Numbered from the stretch's first letter, positions 33,909-45,829 are shown. The stretch is DNA of 64,000 nucleotides from Tretioscincus oriximinensis (GCA_022410635.1 JAJVDF010000015.1:2833104-2897103), one strand, 5' to 3'. Notes: generated by a model not told the origin, from the letters alone. Made by a program: numbers and translations.

Positions 33909-34880
33909 CAGGATTGACAAAGCAACTTGTAATGTGGATTCATACCTGTCTTAGTAATTGTACTCAAATTGGGGCTATAAATAGATACACATCCAACTGG
34001 AAGAATGTCTCAATTGGGATATTACAAGGTTCTGTCTTGGGACTAATGCTTTTCAACAGTTTTATAAATGATCTGGTTAAGGGGAAACTGACTAAAATTG
34101 CTCATGATAAAAAGCTAGGAGAGGTTATTAACATTAGGGAGAAAAGAGAGAATTCCAAAAACTAAGTGGGCTGCAATTAGCAGAATTATATTTAACAGGT
34201 AGAAATGCAAAATTCTGTATCTGGGCATGAAAAATGAAAAAGTACATTAAGAATGAGAGGAATCTAGCTGAACATGTGAAAAGGATCTGGGTGTACTTGT
34301 AGATCACAGACTGAACATGATTCAACAATGTGAAGCGACTGCAAAAATACCAACTGTAATCCTAAAATTATTAAGAGTCATAGAATCTAAATCAAACCAA
34401 GTAATTTATCTTGCTCTACTTTGGACAGATTTCATTTAGCGTATTATAACCAGTTCTGAGTTCCTCAGTTTTAAAAAGTTGACAAACTGGAGCAAATTCA
34501 AAGGAGAACAACCAAGAGGAATGGTTAAAGAGTCTAAGAATGTTTAGTTTGCAAGAAAAATAACTGAAAGGAAACAAGATAAATGTCTACAAATATCTGA
34601 AGGGCTGTCACAGTACAAAGGGATCAGCCTTACTTTTACTCGCCCAAGCAAGGACTAAAATCAATGAGATAAAACTGCAAAGGAGTAGATATAGATTAGA
34701 AAATTAGATAGTAAAGACAATCCACCAATGGATAGGTTCCACAAGAGATGATGAAGTATGCTGCACTCAGATTGGATGGTCATTTGTCTAGGATGGTTTA
34801 ATGAATCTTGTATTGAGCAGGGGTTTGATTCAATGCCCTGGATGTCCCATTTAATTCTATAATTCTATAATGCACTTCTG

Positions 34881-35559
34881 CACCTACTAAGAAAACTGAT
34901 ACAAAATTGATGGCCTAACAGCAACAATAAACCGTCATTCAAAAATATTTACGTTACCACTTTTATCAGTTAATGCTTTGTTGAAATTCCATCAACTCTG
35001 ATCTGCACACATATTCTTTGCACTAATACATTTAAAGTAGCAATCACATTATGCCCTTAAATTTATTTGCTTAATGAAATACATGAAAATTCTGCTTACT
35101 GCTTTCTATTCTTCTGTTGCTTTTAAATACACCCCCCCGACACATTCAGATAGAAAATACTTTGGTACATCTCTGACTTAATGATGGGTTAATGGAATTG
35201 TTCAAAATGAAAAGTAAATTGCAAACAATGTCATCATCCCCTGTATTCTCCTCCAAATTCAGGGAATATTACATGTCTAAAAGATTGCAAAACACATTTG
35301 TTGTTCTGCATTATTACATTTTCTTTACGAGGCGAGTTTCCATGGAGTTACTGTTGTACCAAGTCTTTCAGATGTGCTTTGTGTACGACAATGTTCATCC
35401 TGTCCTTCTATGTTCATAAGGATTGGATTGAAAATTGGAATTATTTTAAGTATGACAATCATTGCATTATATTAAAAGCAATGTGTTATTCAGACTTCTA
35501 TTACAGGTTTAGAAGCTTATCCTGTACATCCTCTCTGGATGAGGCTGTGGTGTCATGAG
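34881..35559. other. Intronic sequence, nothing recognised
   Basis: No supported feature between the two CR1 copies. Confidence 0.5.
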
Positions 35560-36985
35560 GAAGGATTTAGATTTGTCAGGAATTGTGGGACATTTTGGGA
35601 CAGGCCATACCTGTCCAAAAGGGACGGGTTGCACTTGAACCAAGATGGAACCAGACTGCTGGTGCTTAATATTAAAAAGGTTGCAGAGCAGCTTTTAAAC
35701 TGATATCTGGAGGAAAGCCAACAGGAGCTGGGTAGCATCCGGTTTGAGATAGTGTAAATGTAGATGCAATTGCTGAGGAACAGAATTATGTACATAATAT
35801 AGTATTGGAGGGGAACCCGGATGTAGTATTCAAGTAAAAAGCTGTAATGAGCAAACTGTGGTTTCTCACAAATATATGGGGCCAAATGTGCTCTGGAGAA
35901 GGGCATATAAATGCCTATATGCAAATGCCAGAAGCCTCCGAGCAAAAATAAGGGGGTTGGAATGCTTAGTGAACGACAATAATGTCGATGTTATTGGCAT
36001 AACAGAAACCTGGTGGACAGAAAAAAACCAATGGGATGCAGTAATCCCAGGTTACAAACCATACAGAAAAAGATAGGAAAGGGAGACCTGGTGGTGGTGT
36101 AGTCTTGTATGTTAAAGAAGAGATTGAATCCTACGAACTGGAATTTCCAGGTAAAACAGACTCATCCACAGAAGCACTGTGGATAACATTATCAGGTCAG
36201 AAAACAAGTCTAATATTGGGAGTATGCTACCGGCCTCCTAACCAAACACCTGAAAGTGATACTCATTTGGAACATGAGGTCATTGAAGCTTCCAAAAAAG
36301 GGAAGGGTGGTAATAATGGGAGACTTCAACTATCCACACATTGATTGGGCAAACTCTTGTTCAACTCATGAAAAAGAAATAAAATTCTTAGACATGTTAA
36401 CTGTTTGCTTCCTAGAGCAGGTGGTTTTAGAACCAACCAGGGGCAAGGGAATCCTGGATTTAGTCCTAAGTAATGAACAGGACCTGATACAAGATATAAT
36501 TGTAACTGATCCCATAGGAAATAGTGACCACAATACAATAACTTTCAACTTGAACGTGGATAGAAAATTGTCAAGTAGTTCTAACATAGAAACCTTCAAC
36601 TTTCACAAAGGAAATTTTCCCAAAATAAGGAAAATGGTAAAAAGAAAATTAAAAGGGAAAATGAGAAAAGTCCAGTCCCTTCAAAAAGCATGGAAATTGT
36701 TTGCAAATATAATATTGGAAGGCTTATCCTAGTGATGAGAACAGAAGGGAGCACAAACTGTGGCAAACCAAATGCAAGGTGGTAGTCAGGGATGCGAAGA
36801 AAAACTTTGAGAAGCACACTGCAAAGAATATTAAAAGAAATAATAAGCACTTTTTCAAATATATCAGAAATAAGAATCCTACCAGGAAAGCAGTCGGACC
36901 ACTAGACAGCAATGGACAAAAGGGCATACTCAAGGAGGACGTTGTATTCTGAGACTATAATCACAAATATTTGATCTAGGGCATG
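35560..36985 (+). repeat. CR1 LINE 5' portion: ORF1 end and endonuclease
   Basis: The end of ORF1 reads RDGLHLNQDGTRLL and stops at 35701-35703; this is the HLNQ motif of the esterase-like CR1 ORF1. ORF2 endonuclease motifs follow in three frames: YANARSL and ITETWW (35858-36076), ILGVCYRPPNQ (36105-36344), then MGDFNYPHIDW and NSDHNTI (36256-36732). The catalytic Glu, Asp/Asn and His positions are therefore all still visible, separated by at least two frameshifts. The linker (FFKYIRNKNPTRKAVG) ends near 36985 and no reverse transcriptase follows. Such 5' pieces are rarer than CR1 tails. Confidence 0.93.
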
Positions 36986-37495
36986 TTTCAAGCTGTAAAA
37001 GAGTTGCCTGAAACTCAGGGTGGGATATTCAACACCAGAACCACCCTCACTCCCCAAAACCAACAACCTATATTGTTAGCTAATCTTGTGAAATTGAAGG
37101 TGTTATAATATATCTGTTCTAAAAAGTCACCCTTTTCTTTATTATTTCTAAATTCCTTGCTTTCTTATCTATGGAATTCAATGAACTCAGGATTACATAT
37201 TTTAATAGCAGTAATTAGAAATTATTAAAAAGAAGAGAAACAGTGACATAATATGTAGTTTTGGACTTCTGGGTTTCTGGAATCCAGTAGAAGGTGTCAG
37301 GAAATCATGAGACAGAAATGGTTACTAGTGTGGGAACTGCAATAAAAGGAATGCTACAATCTGCCCAAGCAGCAGGTTCATAGTCAAACGTTTATTGGTC
37401 AATATGGAGTGCATCTAGACAATGGTTTGTATTATGGCTCTTTCCCCATACATGTCCCTATATCTTAATGGCTTTTTTGATTATTATTTTTCCCA
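36986..37495. other. Intronic sequence, nothing recognised
   Basis: No supported feature. Confidence 0.5.
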
Positions 37496-37663
37496 AGGTA
37501 ATTTTTTTGGGGTGCCTCCCGGTTTTTTCTGAGGAAAAAAGAAAAAACAAAATAAATTTAAAAAAAAAAATCTTTTTTTTTGAAAAACATTTCCTCAGAA
37601 GAAACTGGGAGGCACCCCAAAAACGGGTTTTCAGCCGCCCCAAAAGGGGTCATTTTGTCAGCC
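37496..37663. mobile_element. Fold-back MITE, truncated left arm
   Basis: Same family as 28537: TTGGGGTGCCTCCCGG, TTTTTTCTGAGGAAAAAAG, then the inverted AACTGGGAGGCACCCC and CATTTTGTCAGCC. TA follows the right end (37664-37665). The outer third of the left arm is missing and replaced by AAGGTAATTTT. Confidence 0.75.
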
Positions 37664-38264
37664 TATTCTTGAGGGAACACTTATAGTCTTGATATTAGCA
37701 AGTGGCATGTGTGAATAATTATGCCAAAATGTCTAGTTACTGGTATATCCTTGTAATGTTTTGAGGTTTGAAATGAAGTGTTAAAACATGTGCAAAGTGT
37801 TATGCACAAGGTATAAATTGTTCTTAAAACAATTTTATGCAGTGGATTTTTTTTTTAATTGTAATTGCCAGTGTCTTTTGGACTCCAAGCTGTCCTGGTG
37901 CCGGTTAGATGTTTACACCCGACAAGGCAGTATTTGACTACTGCCCCAACATCCATCACTAACTTTAGATTGTGAACTTTCCAAGATCTGCCACAAGATC
38001 TTAGGCTAGGGGAAGATTTGTTTCGATTCAAGAAGTTTAAAAGCCATCCTTTTTAATTCATTTGACTGAATGTTAAATTTACTGTACTTTTAGCAACTGC
38101 TTTTGCATATGTATTGTTGATGTGATTTATTATAATTTATTAGATTTAGTAATTTTGTACCACCCTTTAGTGAAAAGGGTGTTATCAATAGTTGTTGTGT
38201 TTGTTGTTGTNGTGGTAGTTGTAGTAGACAAGTATCATTCTGATAACCTTTACTGGGTAAATAG
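37664..38264. other. Intronic sequence, nothing recognised
   Basis: Contains a short GTTGTTGT/GTTGTAGTA run near 38190-38225. No coding support. Confidence 0.5.
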
Positions 38265-38446
38265 ATACTTCAATGAAGCACCTCTTTCACCTGGCCTTTG
38301 GCTGAAGAGGATGTTAATTTTTATCCATACTTTTAGATATTTATATTGCATTTAATTTGTTAATTTTATGTTGGTATTTTACTGTTTGCCACCCTGAGAC
38401 CTTCGGGTATGGAGCAGGGTATAAATATAAATAAATAAATAAAATT
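38265..38446 (+). repeat. L2 LINE 3' end
   Basis: CACCTCTTTCACCTGGCC, ACTTTTAGATATTTATATTG, CCACCCTGAGACCTTCGGGT and the AAATA tail; nearly the same as 63088-63577. Confidence 0.85.
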
Positions 38447-39578
38447 TGTGAAAAATTCAAAAGTAAAGTTTTCCAATTTCTGATTACAGTTTGACACAGA
38501 AATCTTCAATAAGTTTCAGACAACTGCTTGTCCTTCTTTAGGCTTTGCTAGTCACATTTATATGATCAATAGTATATGGAGAATCCACCAACTCCCACCT
38601 CACCCCAATCTAAGATTAAAATGCAAAAGAAAAGAGCCTTTTATGAATGTCCCTATGGAGTTGAGTAGCACACTTCCAAATATCCAGGAAAGTCTGTCAA
38701 TTGTATCTACTAGACAAGTTCTGTAGTGGCAATTTATTTAGTGAACCTGACAGGTGGAAGCAGAGAGGCCTATTATTCCACAGCAAATCAAAATTAGGTT
38801 TGAAAAGATAAAAGGAAAGATTTCAGATGAAGCTTCAACTTTTCCTACCAATTTGTCCATTCTATTGCATGGTTAACTCCCAGTATTACACTTTCATTAG
38901 AGCAAGCAGGAGATTTCAAATAACCAGCACTGTAATTTCTCATTGGTATGAGTGTCTGACTCAAAAATGAACTAAGAATCTAGCATCTTAGATGCTTAGA
39001 TGACATTCTCTGACATCATCCTGGATTCTTGCGTCATTGCAACATCTCTCTCCATCTATATGCAGCTAAGGTGTTATTAGATGCTGGGACATTACTAGAA
39101 GATGGGAATGACGGGGCAACAGCTTGAGATTCTCCGTTCCTGTGCTATAAAGACTTGTTTTATGATCAAGCATCTGCAATAGGCTCCAAAATGAGTGTCT
39201 TACATCTTCAGGCATAGCAGAGAGGGACCTTGTTATGCCACCCTGAAATGTCACTGCCATGAATACAAGGCGATCTAACATTGCCTGGTTCACCAAACCA
39301 GTTCGCATTCTAGGATCTTCCCTTGTCTATGCTGGTGTGGTCTAAAGAAGACCCTATTGCTTAGGCCACATACTTCTAGTCCTCAGCCTCTTACAGAGCT
39401 TTCCTGAGACTGCACCAGCATGTGGCAAAAATGCCCCTAGGACATTTGCTGATCCATTACATTGTGTTTGAAAGTGGTTTTCATGGGGTAGATTAGCACT
39501 TTAAAGATGAACAAAACAAAAGGTATGTGGTATGAACTTTCATAGACAAATCTACTGCTTCAGACATGTTTACAAAAG
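38447..39578. other. Intronic sequence, nothing recognised
   Basis: No supported gene or repeat. Confidence 0.5.
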
Positions 39579-40035
39579 CTTATTTGTTTATTTATTTGTA
39601 TTTCTATACCACTCTATATCCAAAGGTCTCAGAGTGGTCAATATTAAAATATATAAAAATATTATCAAAGTAGGAAGGAAGAACAGTTTCTTCAGCCAAA
39701 AGCCAGGTTGAATATGTGTGTCTTCAAGAGTCTTCTGAATACATACTGAGATGGTGATTGACACACCTCAAGAGTGAGACTATTCTCTAATCTGGGGGCA
39801 GTTAAGGAGAAGGCCCTAACCCGGTTCCCACTCTCTTTGCTACTGGGAGTGGTGGCACAACCAGAAGGGCCTTCTCTACAGATCTTTAAGGCATGGGCAG
39901 ATTGATAAGGGAGAAGGCATTTCTTTAAATATTTTGGCCCCTAGTTACTTAGGGCTTTAAAGGCTAAAATTAATACCTTCGATTGGGCTCGGTAGCAAAT
40001 TGGCAGCCAGTGCAGCTCTTTCAAGACCAGTGTTT
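39579..40035 (-). repeat. L2 LINE 3' end with readable C-terminus
   Basis: On the minus strand one frame gives RAFSLTAPRLENSLTLE, the L2 reverse-transcriptase C-terminal signature with one substitution of its usual tryptophan. The 5' edge on the plus strand is (TTTA)n with TTTCTATACCACTCTATATC. The far end is TTGGCAGCCAGTGCAGCTC. Confidence 0.85.
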
Positions 40036-40939
40036 ACCATTTTCTTGTTAGTCTCTCAAGTGCTATGAGACCCCCATGCTTGTAACTGACTGTTTATAAA
40101 CAGACATGTGACAAGATGCGCAGAGCATGCTTCACTGTCAAGGAGAAACTATTCACATTCCCACAGACCTCAGTAGAAATGCTTTTAGATTGAAATATAT
40201 TACGAGAAGAGTCTCATAGCAATCATTTCTGCTTATGCCTTAACATAATTTAGCACAACATTTCAATGATAATTTTCCTTCCAGGACTTTGTTCAAATAG
40301 AATATTAATGTGTTTACCTTTACGTGGGATCTTTGGTGAAGANGCGATGATCGTCTTTGATGCTAACAATAGCTCATGTCAATAAGGAATATGAACTCCC
40401 AAGTATTAGATCGGGTTTTACTTGCTGGATTTAGGCTTACAAAGATAGGAACATAATAATAAGTCTGCAGGACATCTGCATTCTGATCACACAGATAGAA
40501 TCATTTTATTTCCTTTGTGTGTTTCTGGATGGGAAGCAAAGGGGGAGAATAATTGGATCGCTTAAAAAACAATTTAGGCTGGAGAATTTGAAGCTCCCCC
40601 TCCCAGTTCTTCCCCCTTCCCTCATTCTTCTGGAAAACGTCTACAGTGTGTAGTAATTAAATGAGGGACAGTAATGAGTTAATTGGTACCATAAGGATAG
40701 TAGGGACAAGGGTGATGCTTTCAGCCCGCTAACTCATCTTTAGAGACACAATAGGTGAAAATCTAGTTTGTTCAAATCATAGTACCATTGGTTCCATTCT
40801 TGATTAACTAGATAAGCCCTCACTGAATGTGAGAGATGACTTTATATTTCATATGGATGAGACCATCTCACNTGGTTAAAAGACATAGGGCCTTTTTGCT
40901 CTTGCTGTTTGCAATGTTCCCACTGAAGCAAGAGAATGT
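40036..40939. other. Intronic sequence, nothing recognised
   Basis: No supported gene or named repeat. Confidence 0.5.
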
Positions 40940-41355
40940 GGCNCCCTCCACACATGTTAAAAATTTCAATGGGGTTTAGTTCTGAAATCACCCAATCCTG
41001 AGCCCCAGCATATGGACCTTCATCCTTTCGCAAACAAATAATAAAGGCTTCAAATCCACATGGAAAAGATGAGCCGACTAAACCAGGAAGTAAATTCTGA
41101 GCATGCTCTGTATGTGAGATTCTGCATTGTCTCTTGAGTCTTCTTGCCTCCTGGCTTCTCAACAAAGAGGCACATGAAGGCTTGAGAAGGGAAATACAGG
41201 CTGTTTCACAAAGATGTCGGAAAGAATCAGCAATCAGGAAATTATGAACCCTTGCACTTTTATTACTCATGCATGGTGAAAACTCTGTTGGCATATATGG
41301 CTGAACAATAAGGATGTTGAACAAGCATGATACAAACCAAATAGAAAAACTAGGA
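40940..41355 (+). repeat. Unclassified dispersed repeat R1, copy 2
   Basis: Collinear with 25985-26400 (CCTCCACACATGTTAAAAA; GAGCCCCAGCATATGGACC; AAATCCACATGGAAAAGATG). A 188-codon minus-strand frame crosses it by chance. No inverted ends or tail were recognised. Confidence 0.65.
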
Positions 41356-42069
41356 AACCAAATGGGGGGCTGTGTCATCTGCACTGCGCTCCACTTCTGG
41401 CAGACCACAGCTGTTCACAAACTGCCCCTTCTCCACCATAGGGACTGACTTGGGAGCACCATGTTGGGGGCTTGGAGATGGGCACCACTAGTGCAATATT
41501 CTTAGGGACACACAGTACCCCATAAAAGAAAGAGTGGAGTCACCCATCTCCTGTTCCAGACTTTGCATGGCATAGGAGACTGTGCAGATATGGCAGACTT
41601 AGTGTATTTGTGGCACTTGGACCACATGGCCTGTTGGGTCTTGCTGAGAGCACAGAATCACTCTGTGAAGCAATTGGATGGTCAGGCAAAAATGTGCAGG
41701 GAAAATAAAGCACATATCTATCTCCTTCACTTTGTCCAGCACCCTACTCTCTTTGCTGGTCAGACCTATTATCTCCAGCTGTCCCTCCCTTTGTGCCCTC
41801 GTCTTCCTCACCCCTCCCTCCCCCTTTTGTGGTGGTTCCTATTAATGCTGCTGATGGCTGTCTCAAGGGAGCCTTGGTGGGTAGGCAGAAGCTACTGTGG
41901 TGTTTTTGCCATTATCACAGGGCCTGACTGCCTCTAGTTGACCATGTGCTTAACCTGAACTCCTTCAGCCTCCCATGGCAGAAAGCAGGATCATGGGGGT
42001 TGACAACTCACACCCTGCCACTGCCTGGGAGAAAAGCAGATGGGAAATTCCAGGGCTTTGNATCCCGGC
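41356..42069. other. Intronic sequence, nothing recognised
   Basis: A 124-codon plus frame at 41563-41937 is not recognisable. Confidence 0.45.
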
Positions 42070-42102
42070 TCACAGCCCGTTGCCAATTGTTTAAGGTTTT
42101 AT
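42070..42102 (+). repeat. Unclassified repeat R2, short copy
   Basis: Shares TTGCCAATTGTTTAAGGTTT and a few flanking bases with 42805-42836. Confidence 0.55.
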
Positions 42103-42660
42103 AGGATTCCATTCACACTTCTACAGCTGCAAGGCAGGAACAAGGATGGTTTCTTATTGCCCTAGTGAACCCAGATGTTCACCGTCACAAATGGTCCCTC
42201 AATCAGTCTAGCAGCTAAATGCAGCAGTGGCCATAAAAGATTGTGAGGGATANATACAGAAAGTTCTGCAGTGATGATATACGTTCCTAGCTGAAGTGAC
42301 CTGATCTATTACTCCTGCAGGAGAAGGTGGGCCAGGAGATTAAATGCTGTGGATTTTGTGCATCTTACAAAGTGCACCCCTGCTTACATTGGTCTTATTA
42401 GCTAACAAAAGTAGCAAATGAAATTGCATAACAAGCTCCAGACTCATGTTTTCTAGTATATCTTAGACAAGACAAATAGTGTTGAATGCAATTAATTGTG
42501 ATAGCCGAAAGATTTTTGGCAGTGTTAAGGCTGTATATCTGTGGCTTGCTAATTAGTATTAGTGCCAGAGACAGAATGCTGGCAGCTGAAGCATATGCAT
42601 GCGACTCTGGGCGGGGAAAAGGGTGTGTGTGTCCTACTCTACAGAGAGATCTGTGCTTGG

Positions 42661-42860
42661 TGGGTGCCTAGGGCCCTGCAAATCCCGGAGAAATATTGTT
42701 TTAAATTGCACAGCCCTGAAGAACTATTTAGGCAGGAGTCCTTTAACATTTTGGAGTTCATTAATGCATGCTTAGTCTTTCAGGATTTAAATAGTTCTTC
42801 TCTTAACAGCCTGTTGCCAATTGTTTAAGGTTTTATGATTTCCACTGGTAACTTTGAGCA
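42661..42860 (+). repeat. Unclassified dispersed repeat R2, plus copy
   Basis: Matches the reverse complement of 45190-45385 throughout: GGAGAAATATTGTTTTAAAT, CCCTGAAGAACTA, AGGAGTCCTT, AATGCATGCTTAGTCTTT and AAGGTTTTATGATTTCCACT. Non-coding; family unknown. Confidence 0.75.
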
Positions 42861-42864
42861 GTGG

Positions 42865-43005
42865 TGGGAGTCATGAACAAGAGCATATTTTGCCTTCTTT
42901 TGTTGAGACTGCCCAGGTATATCTGGGTGGGCTTCTGTGTGAGACAGAAGGCTGGGCTAGATGGGCTCTGACCCTATTCAGTAAGGTTCTTCTTATGTTC
43001 TTAAC
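42865..43005 (+). repeat. CR1 LINE 3'UTR end
   Basis: GAGTCATGAACAAGAGCATA, TGTGTGAGACAGAAGGCTGG and a terminal TTCTTCTTATGTTCTTAAC. Confidence 0.85.
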
Positions 43006-43697
43006 GTACGAGAAATGTGTCGGGGCTGGAAGTGACATGCGCCCAAGGGGTCGGAAGTGGCACGACATCGATATCACTTTTGTGAATGGTACCCAGAGTG
43101 ACATCCCTGCTTTGCGCACGCAGACTCAATTACAGAGCTTTTTGGGCTGCCGCTGTGAGTTTTCCCACTTGAAAACTACCAGTACTGTTCTGAGAGGACA
43201 CCTGAATTTCAGAATCANACCTGGTTTCCACATACTGAAATCTTTAGACCATATGAGTTAAAAAAAGTTAATGCCAGCCAGCAAACAGGCCAAACAAGTT
43301 AAAAATTACAAATACATTATATAATCCATTAGAAACTACCAGAATAATGGTTAGAAAAATACAAAAAAGAGTAAAAGGCTGTGAGCCAAAGCTATTAATA
43401 ACCTTTTCAAGTATTAAAATGTGACCATACTCTGTTGGCTTTAATTATAAATATAGCACCCTGTAGCATCCTATAGACTAAAACCTTTTTTCTATTGATC
43501 GCCATTTACNTAGTAGGGGAGCTGGGTACCTCTCCCTGAATTTGGCATATAAGGGACATACCAGGAGGAAATACCTTTCCCAGAAGATATATTCGGGGGA
43601 GTACTATGACTGCCTTCTCATCTCCGTTCCAGAGTAAGAAGGCTCTTCAATAAAATATGTTGAAATTGTGATCTCACAAAATGATAATCTCCATCAG
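43006..43697. other. Intronic sequence with a CpG-containing patch
   Basis: 43006-43160 is richer in CG dinucleotides than its surroundings (GTGTCGGGG, GCGCCC, GGTCGG, CACGACATCGATATC, GCGCACGC), perhaps a younger repeat I cannot name. The rest shows nothing. 43686-43697 is the left target duplication of the following L1. Confidence 0.45.
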
Positions 43698-44411
43698 TCA
43701 CCTATCTCACATTAGTCACAACCTATGCCTCCTGTGCTGGCATGGATGTGGGATAAGAGTGATATATATACATTTACTGTGGGAATGTCCAATAGTAAGA
43801 TCTTTTTGGAATTGTATTTGGATTGAGATAAACAATATAATAGGACATAATGTTAACAAATCTAAAGAGCTAGCATTTTTTTCAGGAATATTAATGGAGG
43901 ATAAATACCTTGTTGAACAAATGCTGCTGGCAGCACAAGCAATAAGTGCATATGGGTGGAAAGATTCTTCGAAATTTCAAATGAGTTGGTGGCAGCACTA
44001 CCTGGCAGACCAGCTCTTGGGCGATTTTGTGATAGAATATACTGACATCATTACGAGAACTAAAAACAAATGGATGAAAAATTGGGCAAAATTATTAGTG
44101 TATTGTCAGTCCAACCGTTGGGGAGGTCCTGAAATATTGACAGCAATCAAATTATCTCTCAGGTCGTAATAAAATATTGGAAAGATATATATTCTTCTCT
44201 CTGGTGCGTGGGGTTGGGGGGTTGGAGAGAGTTGTGTAAGCAAGATTGTACCAATATGTAGATATTGCATATAAAACTGTACCAATATGTAGATACATCA
44301 TATCATATATGTAGATGTTATATGTACTATTATTAATTCTGTACGAGATAATTTTTTATTAATATTTACAATGTTTGGTTGAAAATCAATAAAATCAATA
44401 AAAAAATTAAA
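43698..44411 (+). mobile_element. 5'-truncated L1 LINE with target duplication
   Basis: The ORF2 C-terminus is open to about 44169: LCWHGCGIRVIYIHLLWECP, WMKNWAKLLVYCQSNRWGG. A G-rich 3'UTR block (44205-44228) and an A-rich end follow. AATCTCCATCAG at 43686-43697 recurs at 44412-44423. The ATG used by the longest frame (43681) lies in the flanking DNA, so that start is an artefact. The body is diverged from the L1 at 20963, suggesting a separate source. Confidence 0.9.
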
Positions 44412-44423
44412 AATCTCCATCAG

Positions 44424-45189
44424 CGACCCCAGCTTTTTGCTACTTAAAGTGGATACACAGTAGCTGAGGATCTAAGAGGTCGTCCTTTTAAGTACTAATG
44501 AGGCCTACACCTGCTGATTTGCCACCTGGGCAGTAGGGGGAAGCCAGCCTGCTGCTATTATTCAGTCACTAGAACCTCAGAGGCAATTCAACTGAATGCT
44601 TCTGGCCTTTAATTAAATAAGTCAGTTTTATCAACAATGTAAAAATAAATCCGTGACATTTTATCAGGATAATTGTTTATTGCTACATTATACCTAGTTT
44701 GTAAACAAATATGTTTTGATCTTATTTCATGTTTTGTTTCTTTCTCATTACACGTAGTGCAAAAGTAAAGATAAAGGCGTCCTTGAGTTCAACGTGACTT
44801 ATTGTAATTACAATACTTGTTTATCCAAGCAAGCTTCTTCTTTTTTTAAAAAATGCACTAATACTAGCCACTNCTTTTTTTCTGGTAAAGAAACAACGTC
44901 AATGAAACTAAAACACATTTCTTCTCACACTTTTCTGTTCTCAGGCTACAAGAGTTGGTTCTCTATTGTCAAATGCTAACAACCTCAGATCTTTGATAAG
45001 CTGCTTNATTTCACTAATGAGATTAACTTTCATACCTTAGAGACCCACTCCTGTTTTGAAAGCATTGATTGCCTTTTTCCAATGGCTAAGTAGCTAAACT
45101 AAGCTTTGTTGCTACTAAGAGGTTCTGAAATCTTCCATTCTTGGAAGCAATTAAGGTGGCATAGCATGGCCATAAGGGCCCAATCCTGG
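44424..45189. other. Intronic sequence, nothing recognised
   Basis: No supported feature. Confidence 0.5.
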
Positions 45190-45385
45190 TGATAGGCCAC
45201 AGTGGAAGTCACAAACCTTAAACAACTGTTAATGGGCAAGAGAAGAACCATTGTACTAAAGTTCCCAAAGACAAAGCATGCGTTAAGGTACTCCAAAACG
45301 TTCAAGGACTCCTATCTAGGTAGTTCTTCAGGGATGTACAATTTAAAACAATATTTCTCCAGGATTTGCAAGGTCCTAGGCACTC
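45190..45385 (-). repeat. Unclassified dispersed repeat R2, reverse copy
   Basis: Reverse complement of 42661-42860. The two copies form an inverted pair about 2.3 kb apart with the L1 at 43698 between them. Confidence 0.75.
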
Positions 45386-45829
45386 AATATTGTATGCATT
45401 CAGATGACTGGTGAAGAGCATTTCTTTATTCTGAACTGAAGGAAAAGCATCACTCCCTAGGCAAGTACTGGCATTGTTTAGCTTTTTCCATTGTATCTGT
45501 TTTTATTATACTTTTCAGTGGGACTCACTGAGAAAGGGGTAAAAGGTGGGATAGAAATATAAATAGTATAATTTCTTCCTAATTCCCATTTACTATACAG
45601 AAAAAAGTTCAGAAGAGATCATTTCAGCAGGAGTTATCTGAACTACAATAATTAGATATGTTCCTTTTTCCCATACAATAAGCATTGTTTTGTTGCCTAC
45701 GTTCTTAACCAAGATTGGATTTCTTTTATTTAATTTCATTCCAAAAACTTTGTTCCCTACTCTCTTTTCTGATTGATTGCTACAAGAAAGCAATGTTCTG
45801 TTTTCAGGAATAGAGAAAAAAATCCTATC
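45386..45829. other. Intronic sequence, nothing recognised
   Basis: A weak LINE-tail-like stretch (GGGATAGAAATATAAAT) at about 45549-45566; otherwise nothing. Confidence 0.45.

Larger units (their letters stand above)
32340..34880 (+). repeat. Long, decayed CR1 LINE
   Basis: Remnants occur in the expected order. KDFNYQYL resembles the endonuclease GDFNY motif (about 32380). LILTNREEML is the endonuclease end (about 32525). GILQGSVLGLMLFNSFINDL (about 34017-34075) is the reverse-transcriptase palm region. IAHDKKLGE stands where the FADD catalytic box belongs, so two of its residues are lost. The 3' end has CTACAAATATCTGAAGGGC, GTCTAGGATGGTTTAATG and a terminal double ATTCTATA repeat. Many frameshifts; inactive. 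It hosts the hairpin insertion at 33744 and an internal tandem duplication at 32561. Confidence 0.85.

Noticed and set aside
40842..41408. 188-codon minus-strand frame
   Set aside because: Runs across repeat R1 and is not conserved as a frame in the other R1 copy.
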